From Anaspis maculata (lineage: Eukaryota; Arthropoda; Insecta; Coleoptera; Scraptiidae), in contig OX421967.1 in NCBI GenBank assembly GCA_949128115.1, forward strand, positions 19,794,635 through 19,858,634: a DNA stretch of 64,000 bases. Direction: 5' to 3'. The notes below the pieces were generated by a model that saw nothing but the letters and a program-made list of their open reading frames with translations, was not told where the DNA came from and searched no databases. Made by a program: the position numbers and the translations under genes. Shown here piece by piece: positions 45,685 through 59,440 of the stretch; within the stretch, counting starts at the first letter, position 1; every line of letters begins with the position of its first letter.

Positions 45685-47501
45685 TGATTATTATTCCCTT
45701 TCGAAAATTTCTGATAAGCTCTAGTCATTCACGTTAACGTATTTGAATGAAACTATAAAAAAAGCATGTGTAACAAAATGTATTTTTTTTATAAATCATT
45801 GCTAATTTATGAAAACAAAGCTCTCCGACCAACCTTGCTAATTGCTAATTTAGGTTTTGGTTTTAAATTTTGGGCTAGCCTGCTCATTACACTTGTCCTC
45901 TAGATAACTGTCTTCCGCCCACAGGGTGAAGCAGTTATCATTCATACAAACTAGTCAAAGTTGGTGATTATTAAAATTTTGAAGTAGGTACCTACTTGTT
46001 GGATTACCGTTTGTTACATTATTATTATGTATGTAATCTAGAAAAATTCGCACAGGAATATCAAGAGATTCGTCCGTAAGTGATTCATCAAAAAAATGCA
46101 CTGGTCGCTATACTTAGACGCGCGCTATTTTTACGCAAAACCGTCTATATTAGGATTCTGAACCTGTGCCAGAGTGTTGCAATTTTTGCGTTTCGAGGCG
46201 AATTTCTCGACCGCAATAATTGAAATGCTCGTCGAAACGGACGTTCGCTATCACCTCTTTGGTTTCCGCTTTCTTCCCGTTTTTCCGCCCGCAGCCAGCG
46301 CAATTACTAAAAACCTTGATATAATTGTTTTATCAATCATTGTTTGGAAATACTACGAAATTTTTACGCTACCATTTAGTGTTGTTACTGTTATTATTAT
46401 TATTTATTTTATGTTAGTATTTGTTTTATGGATCAGTGGCGTGGTTGGAGAATTTGATCTTCATGACATACCCACCTATCGCCTATCGCCACACATGTTT
46501 TCCGTTTTATCAAAAATAGTGATGACATCAAGAGAAACTTAATTTTAATCCTGGATTTGTTTATTTTTATTTTTTACATCAGTGGAAATTACAAAATTTC
46601 AAAATAATTCAGCTGGCATTCCGGAAGCAGGTAAAACAGACGAAGCCTGAGAAATGATTAGGGAAAAGAACAAATTCTTGCGTTACAATTTAAATTTCTA
46701 GCAAATTTACTAATTTAATTTTCTAAAAAGAAACTTGTATAAATTTTCAAGTTTCGCATATTTTGGAAAAATAGTTTTACCTACAGGCGAATCTACACAG
46801 GTGTTCATTCATTTTAGAACAGCCTTTCACACTGAATATGTTTGGATCTGCAAATTCCTATGAAGGTACAACACTCATAAAGTTTAGAAACATACTAATA
46901 TTTTCTTTGCCTTTGAAATTTTCAAAAAATGCTTGGATAGGTGAAATTGATTTTTTTTTAAATGGACATTTCAGTAACATTTTCATGCCTTTATCCCTTG
47001 TCGTTTTTAAGGAATGATGTCATCGCCATATTTTTTTTAAATGATAACTTTCCCCTATTTTCTTGTCAGATTTGAATACCCTACCCCCGTTCAAGTTCTG
47101 CGATATTCCGGACAGGAAAGAAAATAAATTCATAATTCCAAAGTTTTACCGCGCACAGGGCTTCCATATTCTTTTATTCTCAACTTTTCCATCCTCATGT
47201 GTTCCGATCAACGCGGTTTAGCAGGGGGGCTTTGAGTACTTGAAGTACCCCATGGATTTCTGCTATTTAAACGTTTTTTAATAATTTTTAGGTAGAACAT
47301 GACTCGCATTATTAAAGTGATAAACAAATGATCAAAATTAAACGTCCATTCTGAAAACAAATGAAAATAACTACAAAATTCGAAGAAAAAATTTCATGGA
47401 CTATTGTTCTAGGCACGATAGCTCCCGATAAACGTATAAACTTCACGATTTTATCGATTTTTCTTGAAAATATGATAAAATGACTATAGCATATAAAGAT
47501 G

Positions 47502-48922
47502 TACAAGGTGTTCACGCGAGACGATAATCCCTCATAAAAAACTTTCCCTTCACGATAATTCAAAAAAGAAAAAACTTTCCTGGAACAATTTTTTCGGATT
47601 TTTTCCATTGTTCCTGAATATGTCAAGTATAATTTTCCATTTTGTGCTACATACAGGGTGGTCCATCCTAGCGTAATTATCCCATAGCGGTCTTACCCTT
47701 CAAGATTGAGAAAAAGATGTAAGAGAAAAGTTATAATATGGTTTTATGAGACCTATGACCTATAATTATTTTCAGCTATACAGACAGGTGTCCTATTTTG
47801 ACGGGATAAATAAAGCGTCAATTTTTTAAATATTCTTTGCATTTTTGGGTTCAGCTTTTCAAACTGTCTTATATCTGTATTTTTGTTTTTCAATTGTTTG
47901 GCAGTGCTACCAACTGAAAATTGAAAACTGAAAAAAATCGCATTTTCTCAGTTTGCTTAAAATAATTGTAGCGGCCTTGCTTTTCAAAACTAGAAGATGA
48001 AACTTGACATGCTGATAGTGAAGTCGAAGACCAAATTTCTAATGTCAAAAAGTTGCGATTTTATGTTAGAGCGATTACAAAAAAAATCAAACTTTTCAAT
48101 TTTCAAAGTATCATAGCTCATTTTTTTTCAAATGGCATGCCTCCAGTTCTACCATGCGATCAACAAAATTCGGAATTGGGGTAGGCCGTGCCCTGGCCGA
48201 AAGCAGCTTGACATCCTGAAATTCGACCAGGTCACAGCCTACCCAAATTCCGAATTTTGTTGATCGCATGGTATAACGCTATCCGATAGCTTTTTTTATC
48301 CTCCCTGAACTTCATATTTTTCTAGATAATCGGAAGTTTCCACGAAATTTGCTATTTTCTTATTTTTTCCAAAAACTGAGTCGGCCGTGATAAATGACAG
48401 ACAAGCCAAATAGTACGCAGCTAGTACGCAGCTGTCAGTCAGTCTGAATATTGTCGAAAAAAGAGGAAAGGCTTAAACGCAAAAAAAATCAACGTGAAAT
48501 CCTGGATATCTGGATTCCTACCAAAATATCATATCAATCATTTCCTCTCGCGTAAAGCCATTTTTCTGTGTTGAACAATTCCCAGACTGACTGACTGACT
48601 GACTCTCTCTTGTCTGTAATTCATCACGGCCGACTTAATTTTCCCAAAAAAGTCAAAAAAATAGCAAATTTCGTGAAAATTTCCGATTATCTCGAAAAAT
48701 ATGAAGTTTAAGGGTAGGGCACCCGTAGTTAAAATGAAAGAGCATTAAAAAGCTATCGGATAGCGTTATAAAATTGGGGGCATGCCATTTGAAAAAAATG
48801 AGTTTAATACTTTGAAAATTATAAAGTTTAATTTTTTTGTGAACTAAAATGTAACATAAAATCTCAACTTTTTGACATTGGAATTTTGGTCTTTGGACTT
48901 AGGTCTCGCGTGAACAGCCTGT
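47502..48922. repeat. Foldback complex with nested palindromes
   Basis: The outer ends TACAAGGTGTTCACGCGAGAC and GTCTCGCGTGAACAGCCTGTA pair. Arms near 48020-48140 and 48780-48900 share AATGTCAAAAAGTTG, TTTTTTTCAAATGGCATGCC and mirrors. Two inner palindromes: 48148-48272 (ACCATGCGATCAACAAAATTC mirrored) and 48277-48770 (CTATCCGATAGCTTTTT mirrored, with an inner GTCGGCCGTGATAAATGACA pair). A separate CAGGGTGGTCC end is at 47653. Confidence 0.82.
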
Positions 48923-49171
48923 ATTTCTGGAGGATTAATAAAAGGATATGTTGAAAAAAATGCTCAGTGCCGTTTATTTCCACCATAAAAACGCAAAAAT
49001 TTTATGATTCAAGATTTAATCGAAATAAATTGAATAAAATGGCTGTGATTCCTATGAAACGTATCCAACAATTTTTTCAAGACTGTTGTCAGTGATTTAG
49101 AAAAGTGTAAGATTTTTTTATTACGTAAAACTTGTTTTCTGTAATTAGGTTGTTTACCCGTTGGAAATGAA

Positions 49172-49213
49172 TGTATTTATTCATTTATTTATTTATTTAT
49201 TTATTTATTTAAG
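49172..49213. repeat. (ATTT)n microsatellite
   Basis: About nine TTTA/ATTT units directly abutting the MITE that follows. Confidence 0.9.
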
Positions 49214-49540
49214 GACGGAGTTCAATTGGTAAAATAAGCGTTGCGAAATCAATCCGTCTGGGTTTATTCCTTGACGTATTCTTACCATTTTGGTCTCTTT
49301 CGAAAGCTACAAGGATGTACTTTGGTTTGAGCCCATTGGCATTTCCAAAATCCAAAAATGATTTTTTCAAATGTCAAAATTCAATTTTTTTTTTGATTCC
49401 GGAAATGCCAATGGGCTCAAACCAAAGTACATCCTTGTAGCTTTCAAAAGAGACCAAAATGGTAAGAATCCGTCAAGGAATAAACCCAGACGGATTGATT
49501 TTGCAACGCTTATTTCACCAATATGACTCCGTCCTTAAAA
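49211..49540. repeat. 330-bp palindromic MITE in coronin intron
   Basis: TAAGGACGGAGTTCAATTGG pairs with the right end ...TATGACTCCGTCCTTA. The arms (about 145 bp each) are nearly perfect through TCAATCCGTCTGGGTTTATT and GTACTTTGGTTTGAGCCCAT; the loop is about 40 bp. Young-looking. Confidence 0.92.
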
Positions 49541-49909
49541 CTTGAACGATATCACCTACCGAGGCGGGAATGCTTCATGACAGCCATAAAACAAATATGT
49601 ATAGCTGCCGGGTCATGATATTTTGCAGCTCGAATATGAGCTATAATCGCTCCCGGCTCGAATCCAGCTTTCCGCCGAGGTATGTATCCTATTTTCTAAG
49701 GCAACCATTACAAATCTAGCATACCTTGACAGTCTTGATACAACCGTGAACTGTCACTTTTTTATGCCCATCTAACGGCGCCTTTTTGGCCACTAGTCGT
49801 CACTTCTTTCCGTTTCGCAGCCTACCTGTCGCTTCCTAAAAGAAATTAAAAGAACAAAAATGACCGCAACATATCGTCATGTTATTTTATTTGCCTTTAT
49901 GAATTTCAG

Positions 49910-50176
49910 GTCGGTCGTTTGGCCGCCGATCATCCTCTGGTGGGAGGCCACAAGGGTCCCGTGCTGGACATAGCATGGTGTCCGCACAACGACAACGTCA
50001 TAGCCAGCGGTTCCGAGGACTGCGTGGTGAAAGTGTGGCTGATACCCGACGGGGGGCTGCACAAGACCTTGACCGAACCTGTGGTGGACTTGGTGCTGCA
50101 CCAGCGGAGGGTGGGTCTGGTGCTGTGGCACCCCACGGCCTTGAACGTCCTGCTGACGGCCGGAAGCGACAACCAG
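49910..50176 (+). CDS. coro: Coronin, exon 2 (WD40 blades)
   Basis: Follows acceptor GAATTTCAG; 89 codons, phase 0 at both ends. It contains [20 protein letters not shown], the WD-type [17 protein letters not shown], then [20 protein letters not shown] and LLTAGSDNQ, the second and third propeller blades. The frame is entered directly after HNK of exon 1, giving the conserved [14 protein letters not shown] junction. The donor is CAG|gttcgt. Confidence 0.95.
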
Positions 50177-52272
50177 GTTCGTCTTATTTTTACATTTTCC
50201 GTATTGTCACCTACGTCAAGTCGCTCACGAACGACGATTATAAAAATTAATTGGAAGGCATATACCTCATCTCATCTTATGACCCTATGACAACACCCTG
50301 TGAAGATGTTTTTTTTTTCCCTTTTCGAAATTCTGCTTTTTTATACGACCCTTCAACGTTCCCCAACTTTAAAGTCACTAATGGGATTTTAAAGAGATTC
50401 GACAGAATAGTAGATATTCATTCAAAACGAATCTGTGGCAATAACTAAGCACCTCAATCTGTCCATGAATTATTCATGAAAAACCGATGAAAAAATCCGT
50501 ACCTTCTTCACGGAGCCGAATTTTTTGAAACAAACTTCACACATGGCCATGCCTCATGATATGAAATGGGGGTATGTGTTTTTTTTTTTCGATTATTTCT
50601 TTTGATGTGCGTCAAGTTGACTATGAGACTAGTGGAAAGGTGATTTCCGACGTATACAGGGTGTCTCCTCAAAATTCGCCCTTCCAGAGTCCCGGATAGT
50701 TCCTGGAAAAGCTTTGGAAATGTCAAAAAAAAAAGTTGAAAAAATTGTTGAAGGGGTCGACTTCGACCCCCGCTAAGTCGACCCCCGCTATTTCCTTTAT
50801 CTAAAAGAATGCTAGTAAACTCCTTCTTGGGGTCGATAGCAAGCCGTCAACAACCTAGCAGGTAATTTTGTAAACCGTAAAACATGGAGAAGAAAAGCAA
50901 CATGAAATTATAAAGATAAGATTCGGCGCCCGTATCAAAAAATCTGATGCCGTCGCTCCTAAAAAAAAAAGTGTCGCAATGGAAGCACCGACCCTTTGCC
51001 CTGCTCCAGCCGAAGAGCTGCTCGAAGCTCCGCTTGATTTATAGCCAAAAACGGACACCCTGACACCTCTGCACCTCCCTTTTGACTATTAATCCAATTA
51101 TGAAGACAACTAGCGGGCCGAAATTGGCGTATTGATGTAGGTAAAGTACTTAAAGTACTAAATTTTGTAGAAGAATTTTTGCCTTCTTTTTTTTGAACTG
51201 ACAGGTGGCAAATTTCACATGTTAAATACTCATTAGTTCAATTTATTAATGTCCAAGAAGTAGTGTTGTTCATTACCATAATCGAGGTTAATTGATATTA
51301 ATAATACTAGGTTGGTACTTAGTTAACACGGAGAAGTGTAAGTAAGATTGATGCTTCACGAAAATTCACGAGCTTCGAAAATATTCTTCAGGCATTTTTT
51401 GTTCTACAAACATGAGTAACATGCTAAATGGGATTCATGGAAGTGACAAAAAATGATCTGCCGTGGTTGACTAGTTATTGGAAAACTTGTAAGTGAAACT
51501 GTTTCAGACACAGTATTGTTCCGAAAGCGTTGGGTTTCATAAGCGTTTAACAAAGTCTTCCACAGGTCTTCCTGTAGTTTTTTAAGTGGTATTTAAACAA
51601 TTAGTCCTATGTCCGGTATCACCGACAAAGGTAATTGAAGAATCAATTTAACTTGAGTTGAAGTAAGTGCATTATTGTTTTCTTATTCAGCATGTGGTTA
51701 TCAATAACCACGTAAAATCTCTAGAACACTGGCGCAGATTTCTTTTTTTTATCGAATAGGAAGCTTCCAAAATCGTCATCAAAAACATCATCATTCATCC
51801 TTATCTTTTAACTGGAGAACGTCAAATATACAGAACAGCGGATGAAAACCAGAGCTGTAAGACGTTTCAAATTTCAACTACCAACATAAGGTTCCTGTAA
51901 CGTGACAGCAAATAAAAATGTTTAGTTCAACATGCTTCTGAGCAACAATACTAATTTTTTTAGCGAGCATTTACCCTGTAAAGTAAAAGAAAATCTAGTA
52001 CGATTTTTTATTCATCATTCTGCCACCAATAAATTACTTTGATTTTTCAGAATAACCCCTCATATCATCCAAAATAAAAGACCTAATTTTTTCAACATTT
52101 TTCTGACACTTTTTGGGCATTTCCATAAACTGCCTTGGCTTCCGAATGCGCGAACTTTCAGATTCCCTGTATAAAAGTAAATAACCAGACCAGACACATT
52201 CTTTAACTTTTGAAGTATTGAAAACTGGATTGTGCTCCGTTATGTTTGCCTGACGCACGCATTTATTTGAAG
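50177..52272 (+). other. coro: coronin intron 2
   Basis: AT-rich, no exon seen. A lone TATACAGGGTGTCTCCTCAA end at 50652 marks a transposon relic; its partner is not clear (GGACACCCTGACACC near 51052 is a weak candidate). Confidence 0.6.
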
Positions 52273-52456
52273 GTGATCATTTGGAATGTGGGGGCAGGCG
52301 AGCCCCTGGTGAAAATCGACTGTCATCCTGACATCGTGTACAGCGCCTGCTTCAATTGGGACGGTTCGCAGCTGTTGACCACGTGCAAGGACAAGAAAAT
52401 ACGCATCATCAACCCGAGGACGGGCGAGATCGAATCCGAGGCCGTATGTCACGAAG
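52273..52456 (+). CDS. coro: Coronin, exon 3 (WD40 blades)
   Basis: Entered in phase 0 after TTTGAAG; reads VIIWNVGAGEPLVKIDCHPD, DIVYSACFNWDGSQLLTTCK and DKKIRIINPRTGEIESEAVC. It ends in phase 1 at GAAG|gtgtgt. The acceptor's pyrimidine tract is weak, but the protein joins without a gap. This covers blades 4 and 5. Confidence 0.93.
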
Positions 52457-53006
52457 GTGTGTTTTTTTTTTGTTTTTTTTTTTTAGAAACATGAAATTAA
52501 TTCGTGATTGAACAACGCTTCCATCTGATGCCGGAGTTCTTATTTCACAGAATCCCGACAATTCAGTCAGGTCAGGTCAAGGTGTACGTTGCAGGGTTTA
52601 TTATCCACCCTTTGAAAAAAAATTTATTAGTTTCGATTCAGAATAATACAACAGAATTCCCTTCACTCACTTCTTGAGAAATATACAGGAGCATACGTTG
52701 ACTTTACAGTAAAAAAATGGTTGAAAAAATATAAAATAATAATTTGAAAAAAATTATAAAAATATTTGTATCATTTCAGTTTAAGTTTTTAAACAACTAA
52801 GAGCAATTCCTTCATGGATTATAGTACATAAAAAAGTGTTCTCTTTTTGCTTATCTTACAGAGGAAAGCTTTCGTTCAAGCTCAAAATTCTTCAAATTCA
52901 GACTTTGCTTCTACGTTCAGTCGGCTCTTTTTCTGTGGCACTGGCGGTTGCTCTTGACGCCGGAATTGGCATTGCAGTAAGGTACATGGATGATGTATTT
53001 TTTCAG
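52457..53006 (+). other. coro: coronin intron 3
   Basis: A T-run follows the donor. No gene or repeat was recognised in these 550 bp. Confidence 0.6.
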
Positions 53007-53226
53007 GATCGAAGGCCACGAGGGCCATTTTCCTGAGGCACGGGCTGGTGTTCACGACGGGATTCTCGAAGATGTCCGAAAGGCAGTACAGTTTGCGAAC
53101 GCCGGACGCCCTGAACGAACCCATCGTGATGGTGGAACTGGACACGTCCAACGGCGTCATGTTCCCGCTGTACGATCCCGACACGAACCTGATCTTCCTT
53201 TGCGGCAAAGGCGATTCAGTCATCAG
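53007..53226 (+). CDS. coro: Coronin, exon 4 (WD40 blades)
   Basis: After TTTTTTCAG the codon G|GA is completed and the frame reads [40 protein letters not shown] and [20 protein letters not shown], ending AG|gtacat in phase 2. This is the end of the propeller (blades 6 and 7). It is highly conserved across animal coronins. Confidence 0.95.
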
Positions 53227-53285
53227 GTACATGTTTTGGAAGTGCCTTCTTTATTCCCTTTCTGTTTCTTCATCAAGCTTGGTAA

Positions 53286-53480
53286 ACCGGATGCAAATAC
53301 ACACGAATGGAACACGAGCACGGCCCGATTTTTGTCAGAACTGCGGTCCACGTATTATTTCTTGCAGATTTTCCTGGTGGCGATCCGCAGCAACTGGGAA
53401 GTGAAAAAAAAACGACTGGAAAGAAAATTGTACGTCTCTTGCAGAAGTAGCAGTAAAGCCGAAAACGTTAAGGAACATTA
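53286..53480 (+). repeat. Dispersed 150-bp unit with protein-like frame, copy 1
   Basis: The frame from CCGGATGCAAAT reads [19 protein letters not shown] and then [10 protein letters not shown]. The unit recurs inverted at 55384-55535 and directly at 63731-63890. It lies in coronin intron 4. The family is unknown. Confidence 0.7.
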
Positions 53481-55383
53481 ACAATATACAGAGTGTCCCA
53501 GAACTCGCGGTCCAGAGTCAATGGCAGTTCAGGGAAGTTCTTCAAATGCGCAGAAAAATGTTGAGGGGGGCTTTTATTTTTTGAGTTATGGTGGGTCGAA
53601 GGGTGGGCTTGCTCCATCTCATTATTATTGTATCAGATTTTAGTGAACTTTTTAAAGCAGGCTAAAGAGGCAAAAAATGAACTTTTTAGTTCTTTTGTTG
53701 TAGATAAAATTGTCATCATTTATCTGCTTAGACGTTATTCTTATTGGCGAAATGAGAAGTTTATTTGCTAACACAAGGTCGATTGCTGTATCCTGGCGAT
53801 AAACGTTATAAATGCCTATTTTATTATTTATATGAAGTGGAAAGTAATTGGTACTATTTTTATCTTGATCATGAATCATTGTTTGAAAATATCGCGCAAG
53901 TACCGAAAATACGGAAGTTTCACTTTCGTTTCGATGAAAATATTATTTTATTACCCAACAATTATTATTGTTTTTATTGTATTTTAAATGGAATGAGAAA
54001 GTAAAAGTTGAATTCGTTTTACTGCTGAACTGTCAACACAGGCAGCTGACTGTAGTAAACACCTTCAACGATGCCAACCCAAATGACAGTAATATCCCAG
54101 TGAGCGGTCAGTTTTACGTCAGTACGGATGTTTAAAAAACTGAAATTTTCTTATTTGAATAAACTGGGAATGGCCAATTTTTTGACCGTCATGCCTGTTA
54201 CAAATATCATCTAATAAAATTAAATGCTATAGTATAGTACGGTTCAAATCTACTGTGATTTTAGTTAAAGATTTTCTATAGAGAAAAAAAAATGAACAAA
54301 ATGAAAACAAAACCAGAATTTCAGCCAGGACGCAGGAGTCGAAGGACCATAACTTCTAAATTACGTCCAGCCGTAAAAAATATCAGTTTCATTCTCACAT
54401 AATCTTACTTGATACATGGTTGAATTCTGTTATTTTAGTTATGAATCACCCTGTATTGGATTTTTTTTGTTGTCGTAATTGACCATATTATTTATTCAGA
54501 GCGCAGTCGCAGATCGGGGAGAGAGACAACCACATGTGCTGGGTTGAAACTCCCATAAGAATATGCATGTTGAATGACTTTGTAAAATGATCAATTCAAG
54601 GTGCAAATTGACAATTTCAACGAATGTATAACATAGCAAGTGTGTAAAAAGAAACACCTGATCTACTTTTCACCATAATGAAATGGAAAATCTTGCTGTG
54701 AAGTTTATGCGAAGCAATTTAGAATGGGGTTTTTGAATCCAAAACAATTTCAAATTACCCGCCATATTTTATTGCACAACTTCCGCTAACGAGAATTTTG
54801 ACAGCGCTTGAAAGCGAACCGAGCGTCAGCCGTCACGTAATAGTATGGTTAAAAATGTTAGAACGTCCCAAGAATCAAGAAAACACCTTGAAATCGTAAA
54901 TTCTGACAGCGACAGCAAAGTTCCGTTTTCTATGCATGCTGTGGCGCGCGAGATCTACTGCAGTGCGCATGGTCACAGGCACATACCTAACTTACAAATG
55001 ACTAGTGGAAGGGGAAAGTGAGAATAATTAATATGGTCTATTATCTTATTAAAGTTAAGAACGGTTATTTATATCTGTCTTCAGTTGGTTATTTCCCGTC
55101 TGGTTTCACTGACAATTTGATTATTATTTTGACAGATATCACTCCTGTCCAGAGTTATTTCAATGGTCATAGTCATTTCAAGTGAAATAAGGACATATTT
55201 TAAGATTTCCAGTGATATTATAACAGCCTTGAGCAGATGTTTGATTTTATTTAAATGGTTTCCTTATTCAATTGGTTTTGAGGGGTTCTTTGCATATTTT
55301 AGTGGTTGAAATATTATTTTGACCGGAGTTATTGTCACCACATTATGAACGTTCTTAAACATTTTCCTATTAACTGCTGCAAG

Positions 55384-55535
55384 AAACGTAAATTTTACTT
55401 TTCAGTCGTTTTTTTCCGACTCCCCAGTTGCTACTGATCGCCACCAGAAAAGCGCAACAAATGATACGGGGACGGCAGTTTGGGCAGGATTTGGGCCATG
55501 CTCGTCTCCCATTTCTGTATATTCGCATCAGGGAT
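55384..55535 (-). repeat. Dispersed 150-bp unit, copy 2 (inverted)
   Basis: On the minus strand the same frame reads PDANIQKWETSMAQILPKL, then a stop after GGDQ. Its distal block GTAAAATTTACGTTTCTTGC matches the other copies. It lies between coronin exons 4 and 5. Confidence 0.7.
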
Positions 55536-55633
55536 AAGTCTTCACTCAGCTCTCAGTTCACACTTCACTATAGTTCTTGAAACGAGATTATTTTCGTCTT
55601 TGCCACCCGTTCAACAGAAGTTTGACATTCTAA

Positions 55634-57130
<1,497 letters not shown>

Positions 57131-57543
57131 AAATGGAACCCCCTGTATATTTTTTGATATTCGGATAGAGATTTTTTTATTGACACAGTGGTAGTCTTGA
57201 AAACTCTCTCTGATGAAAAGTGACGATTTTATAGTGGATTGAATATAATTAAATTATTATTACCAAAGGTGGCTGCGACCACAAATAAAAATCTAAAGTT
57301 AGAAGTTTGTTTATTGTTCATGTTGATTTCAACGGCAACGCTTTTTAACATTAACAATAAACAAACTTCGAATTTCAGATTTTCATTCGTGGTCGCAACC
57401 ACCTTAGGTAATAATGATTTAATTATATTCAATCTACTATAAAATCGTCTTTTTTCATCATAGAGAGTTTTCAAGACAACCACCTTGTTGTCAATAAACA
57501 AAATCTCAATCCGAATATCAAAAAATATACAGGGCGTTCCAAA
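57131..57543. repeat. 413-bp palindromic element
   Basis: GGAACCCCCTGTATATTTTT mirrors AAAAATATACAGGGCGTTCC. The arms, about 195 bp, run through TTGATATTCGGAT and CGATTTTATAG; the centre has TAAACAAACTTCGAATTTCAG against its partner. Confidence 0.85.
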
Positions 57544-57587
57544 ATAGCAAAAGTGCTCTCAAATACCCCATAAAAATTTCAAATCTA

Positions 57588-57967
57588 TGCAGGGTGTCCA
57601 GAAAATGGTGGAAAAGCTCTGCAACACGTTGTGGAGGACCCTTAGGGGAATTTCGAAATAACGATTAAAAAAACTCTTCGACTTTCATTTTTGAAGCCCT
57701 CAAAGATCAAAAACTGGTCCTTCGAATAATAATTTTCTTAATTTCTGACTCATCCTGTAAATTAAAAGAAAAATCAATACACATCTAGTGGCAGATATTT
57801 CTTTCCCATAATTCTGCAGTAAACGGTAAATTGAAATCTTTTGAATTAACAAGACTAGAAGGCTTCAAACCCCTTCTAGTCCCTTGGCGCTTGATAACCC
57901 CAAGAATGAAAGTCGACGAATTTTAACGTACTGGAGAGCTTTTTCGCCGTTCTCTGGACACCTGTAT
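57588..57967. repeat. Foldback with CAGGGTGTCCAG ends
   Basis: GCAGGGTGTCCAGAAAATGG pairs with CGTTCTCTGGACACCTGTA; AAAAAACTCTTCGACTTTCA pairs with TGAAAGTCGACGAATTTTA-like sequence. It starts about 45 bp after the previous palindrome. Confidence 0.75.
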
Positions 57968-58625
57968 ATCCCATAGGAATAGGGAAAAAGTCATGGGCTG
58001 GTGCGGTTTTCGAAAAGCACACGGTATACAGAGTGAGTCATGAAGTGGAAAAATTCTTGAAAAAAAATCTTCAGTAGAAAACTGTATGACTATTTGCTAT
58101 ACATTGAAAGCAATCAAATTATATCGAAGTTTTTGACTCACCAATTTGACTCAAGTAAGTTGACATTCGATACACATTAGTGGTTGATATTTCTTCCTCA
58201 TAATTCTGCCACCAACAGTTCATTAAAGTATTCCAAAATAACGAAACTAAATAGAAGGGTTCGAGCCCTTGATAACTTTAAAAACAGAAATCTGAAGATT
58301 TTAGTACCATATAGTACTGTTCTGGTGCGCCATTTCGAGACCACCCCCTGTAGTCATACATGAAAAGCACCCAACCACATCAGTTACAATTGCAGATTAT
58401 CTACACTTCACCAGTTTGAATTTGACGCAAATATCTCCTGCAAATCACTTATCAAGAATGTCTTCTTGATAACCGTCAACTTCATCCGTACAAAATCGTG
58501 CAAATAGCAGCGGTAATGATAGCACTGTTGATCAGGCCAAGGCCAACCTTGTTAACATGAAACTTTGCACAAGGTGGAATAAAAATCGTGAACTGCTGAA
58601 AATTATATTTTATCTCGGACAGATC

Positions 58626-58787
58626 TCAGAATTTATCCGAGAGCGTAGCTATCACTTCCATACAATACACCTTTCTGTTGTTGTCGGTGCGCTTAGCGAT
58701 CGTCATCAGTTTGAAACGACCGCTCCAGAACGGTACGTTTTCCACTGACGACAAGTCCATGATGTAATTTCTCATGGAATAGTTACC
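58626..58787 (-). CDS. DUF1091/MD-2-related secreted protein, last exon
   Basis: After the minus-strand acceptor CTTTTATTTTAG (to 58788) the frame reads GNYSMRNYIMDLSSVENVPF, WSGRFKLMTIAKRTDNN and RKVYCMEVIATLSDKF then TGA. Joined in phase 0 to the exon ending KCPIPA, it makes CPIPAGNYSMRNY, the 'CP-P-G-Y' signature of insect DUF1091-like (MD-2-related lipid-recognition) proteins, followed by a Trp/Gly-containing strand and a C-terminal strand with a conserved Cys. Such proteins are typically secreted and may bind lipids; their function in most insects is unknown. Confidence 0.7.
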   Translation of the reverse strand, partial: GNYSMRNYIMDLSSVENVPFWSGRFKLMTIAKRTDNNRKVYCMEVIATLSDKF

Positions 58788-59440
58788 CTAAAATAAAAGA
58801 AAAAATACCAAATTAGTATGATTGCACATTTGTCCCAAATTGACTGGTTCTTGGAGGGTTTTGCCTATTTGCAGAACAGATACGAAAAAAGTGATTGCAA
58901 ATTATTTCCATCGATTTTCGAAAGAAATATATCTCAAAAATATTTAACACGTCATAGTTATCTGTCAGAATAATCGATTATAAATCACATTTAAAAATAT
59001 ATTTATATTCGATGTCGGAAGTCGGATGTCAAATGTGCAATCCATTTTGCCGTATCTATTTTTGTAATAAGCGAAACCCCCAAAAACCAATCAATTGGGG
59101 ACACCTGTACATAGCAATTAGAAGGCAGCGACGAAGATGGACTGAGCAATGAGTATTCCCCTAGGAAACAGTGACATTGCCCAGCATGCACTAGAATGGA
59201 ACCCTTTAGGCAAGGAGGAAAAAACAGGAAGTTGAGACTTGGAGATGTGTGGTGGAGAATGTGGAGGATGTTGGAATGTCGTGGGGAGAGCTAAAAGCAA
59301 AAGCACATGCTAAGGACCGTGTGAAGTGGGAGACTTATCCAATGATCCAAAACTGCACCGCTGTTAGTTATTCCATGCACTTTTGTTTTGGCAGAACAAC
59401 AATGTCAACCTAGAAATATTGTAACGTGGTTGAGATCAAT

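Noticed and set aside
46174..46542. Hydrophobic 122-codon + strand frame in coronin intron 1
   Set aside because: The hydrophobicity comes from AT-rich codons (ATT/TTT/TTA runs); no splice or promoter context, no family motif, and it sits in a known intron.
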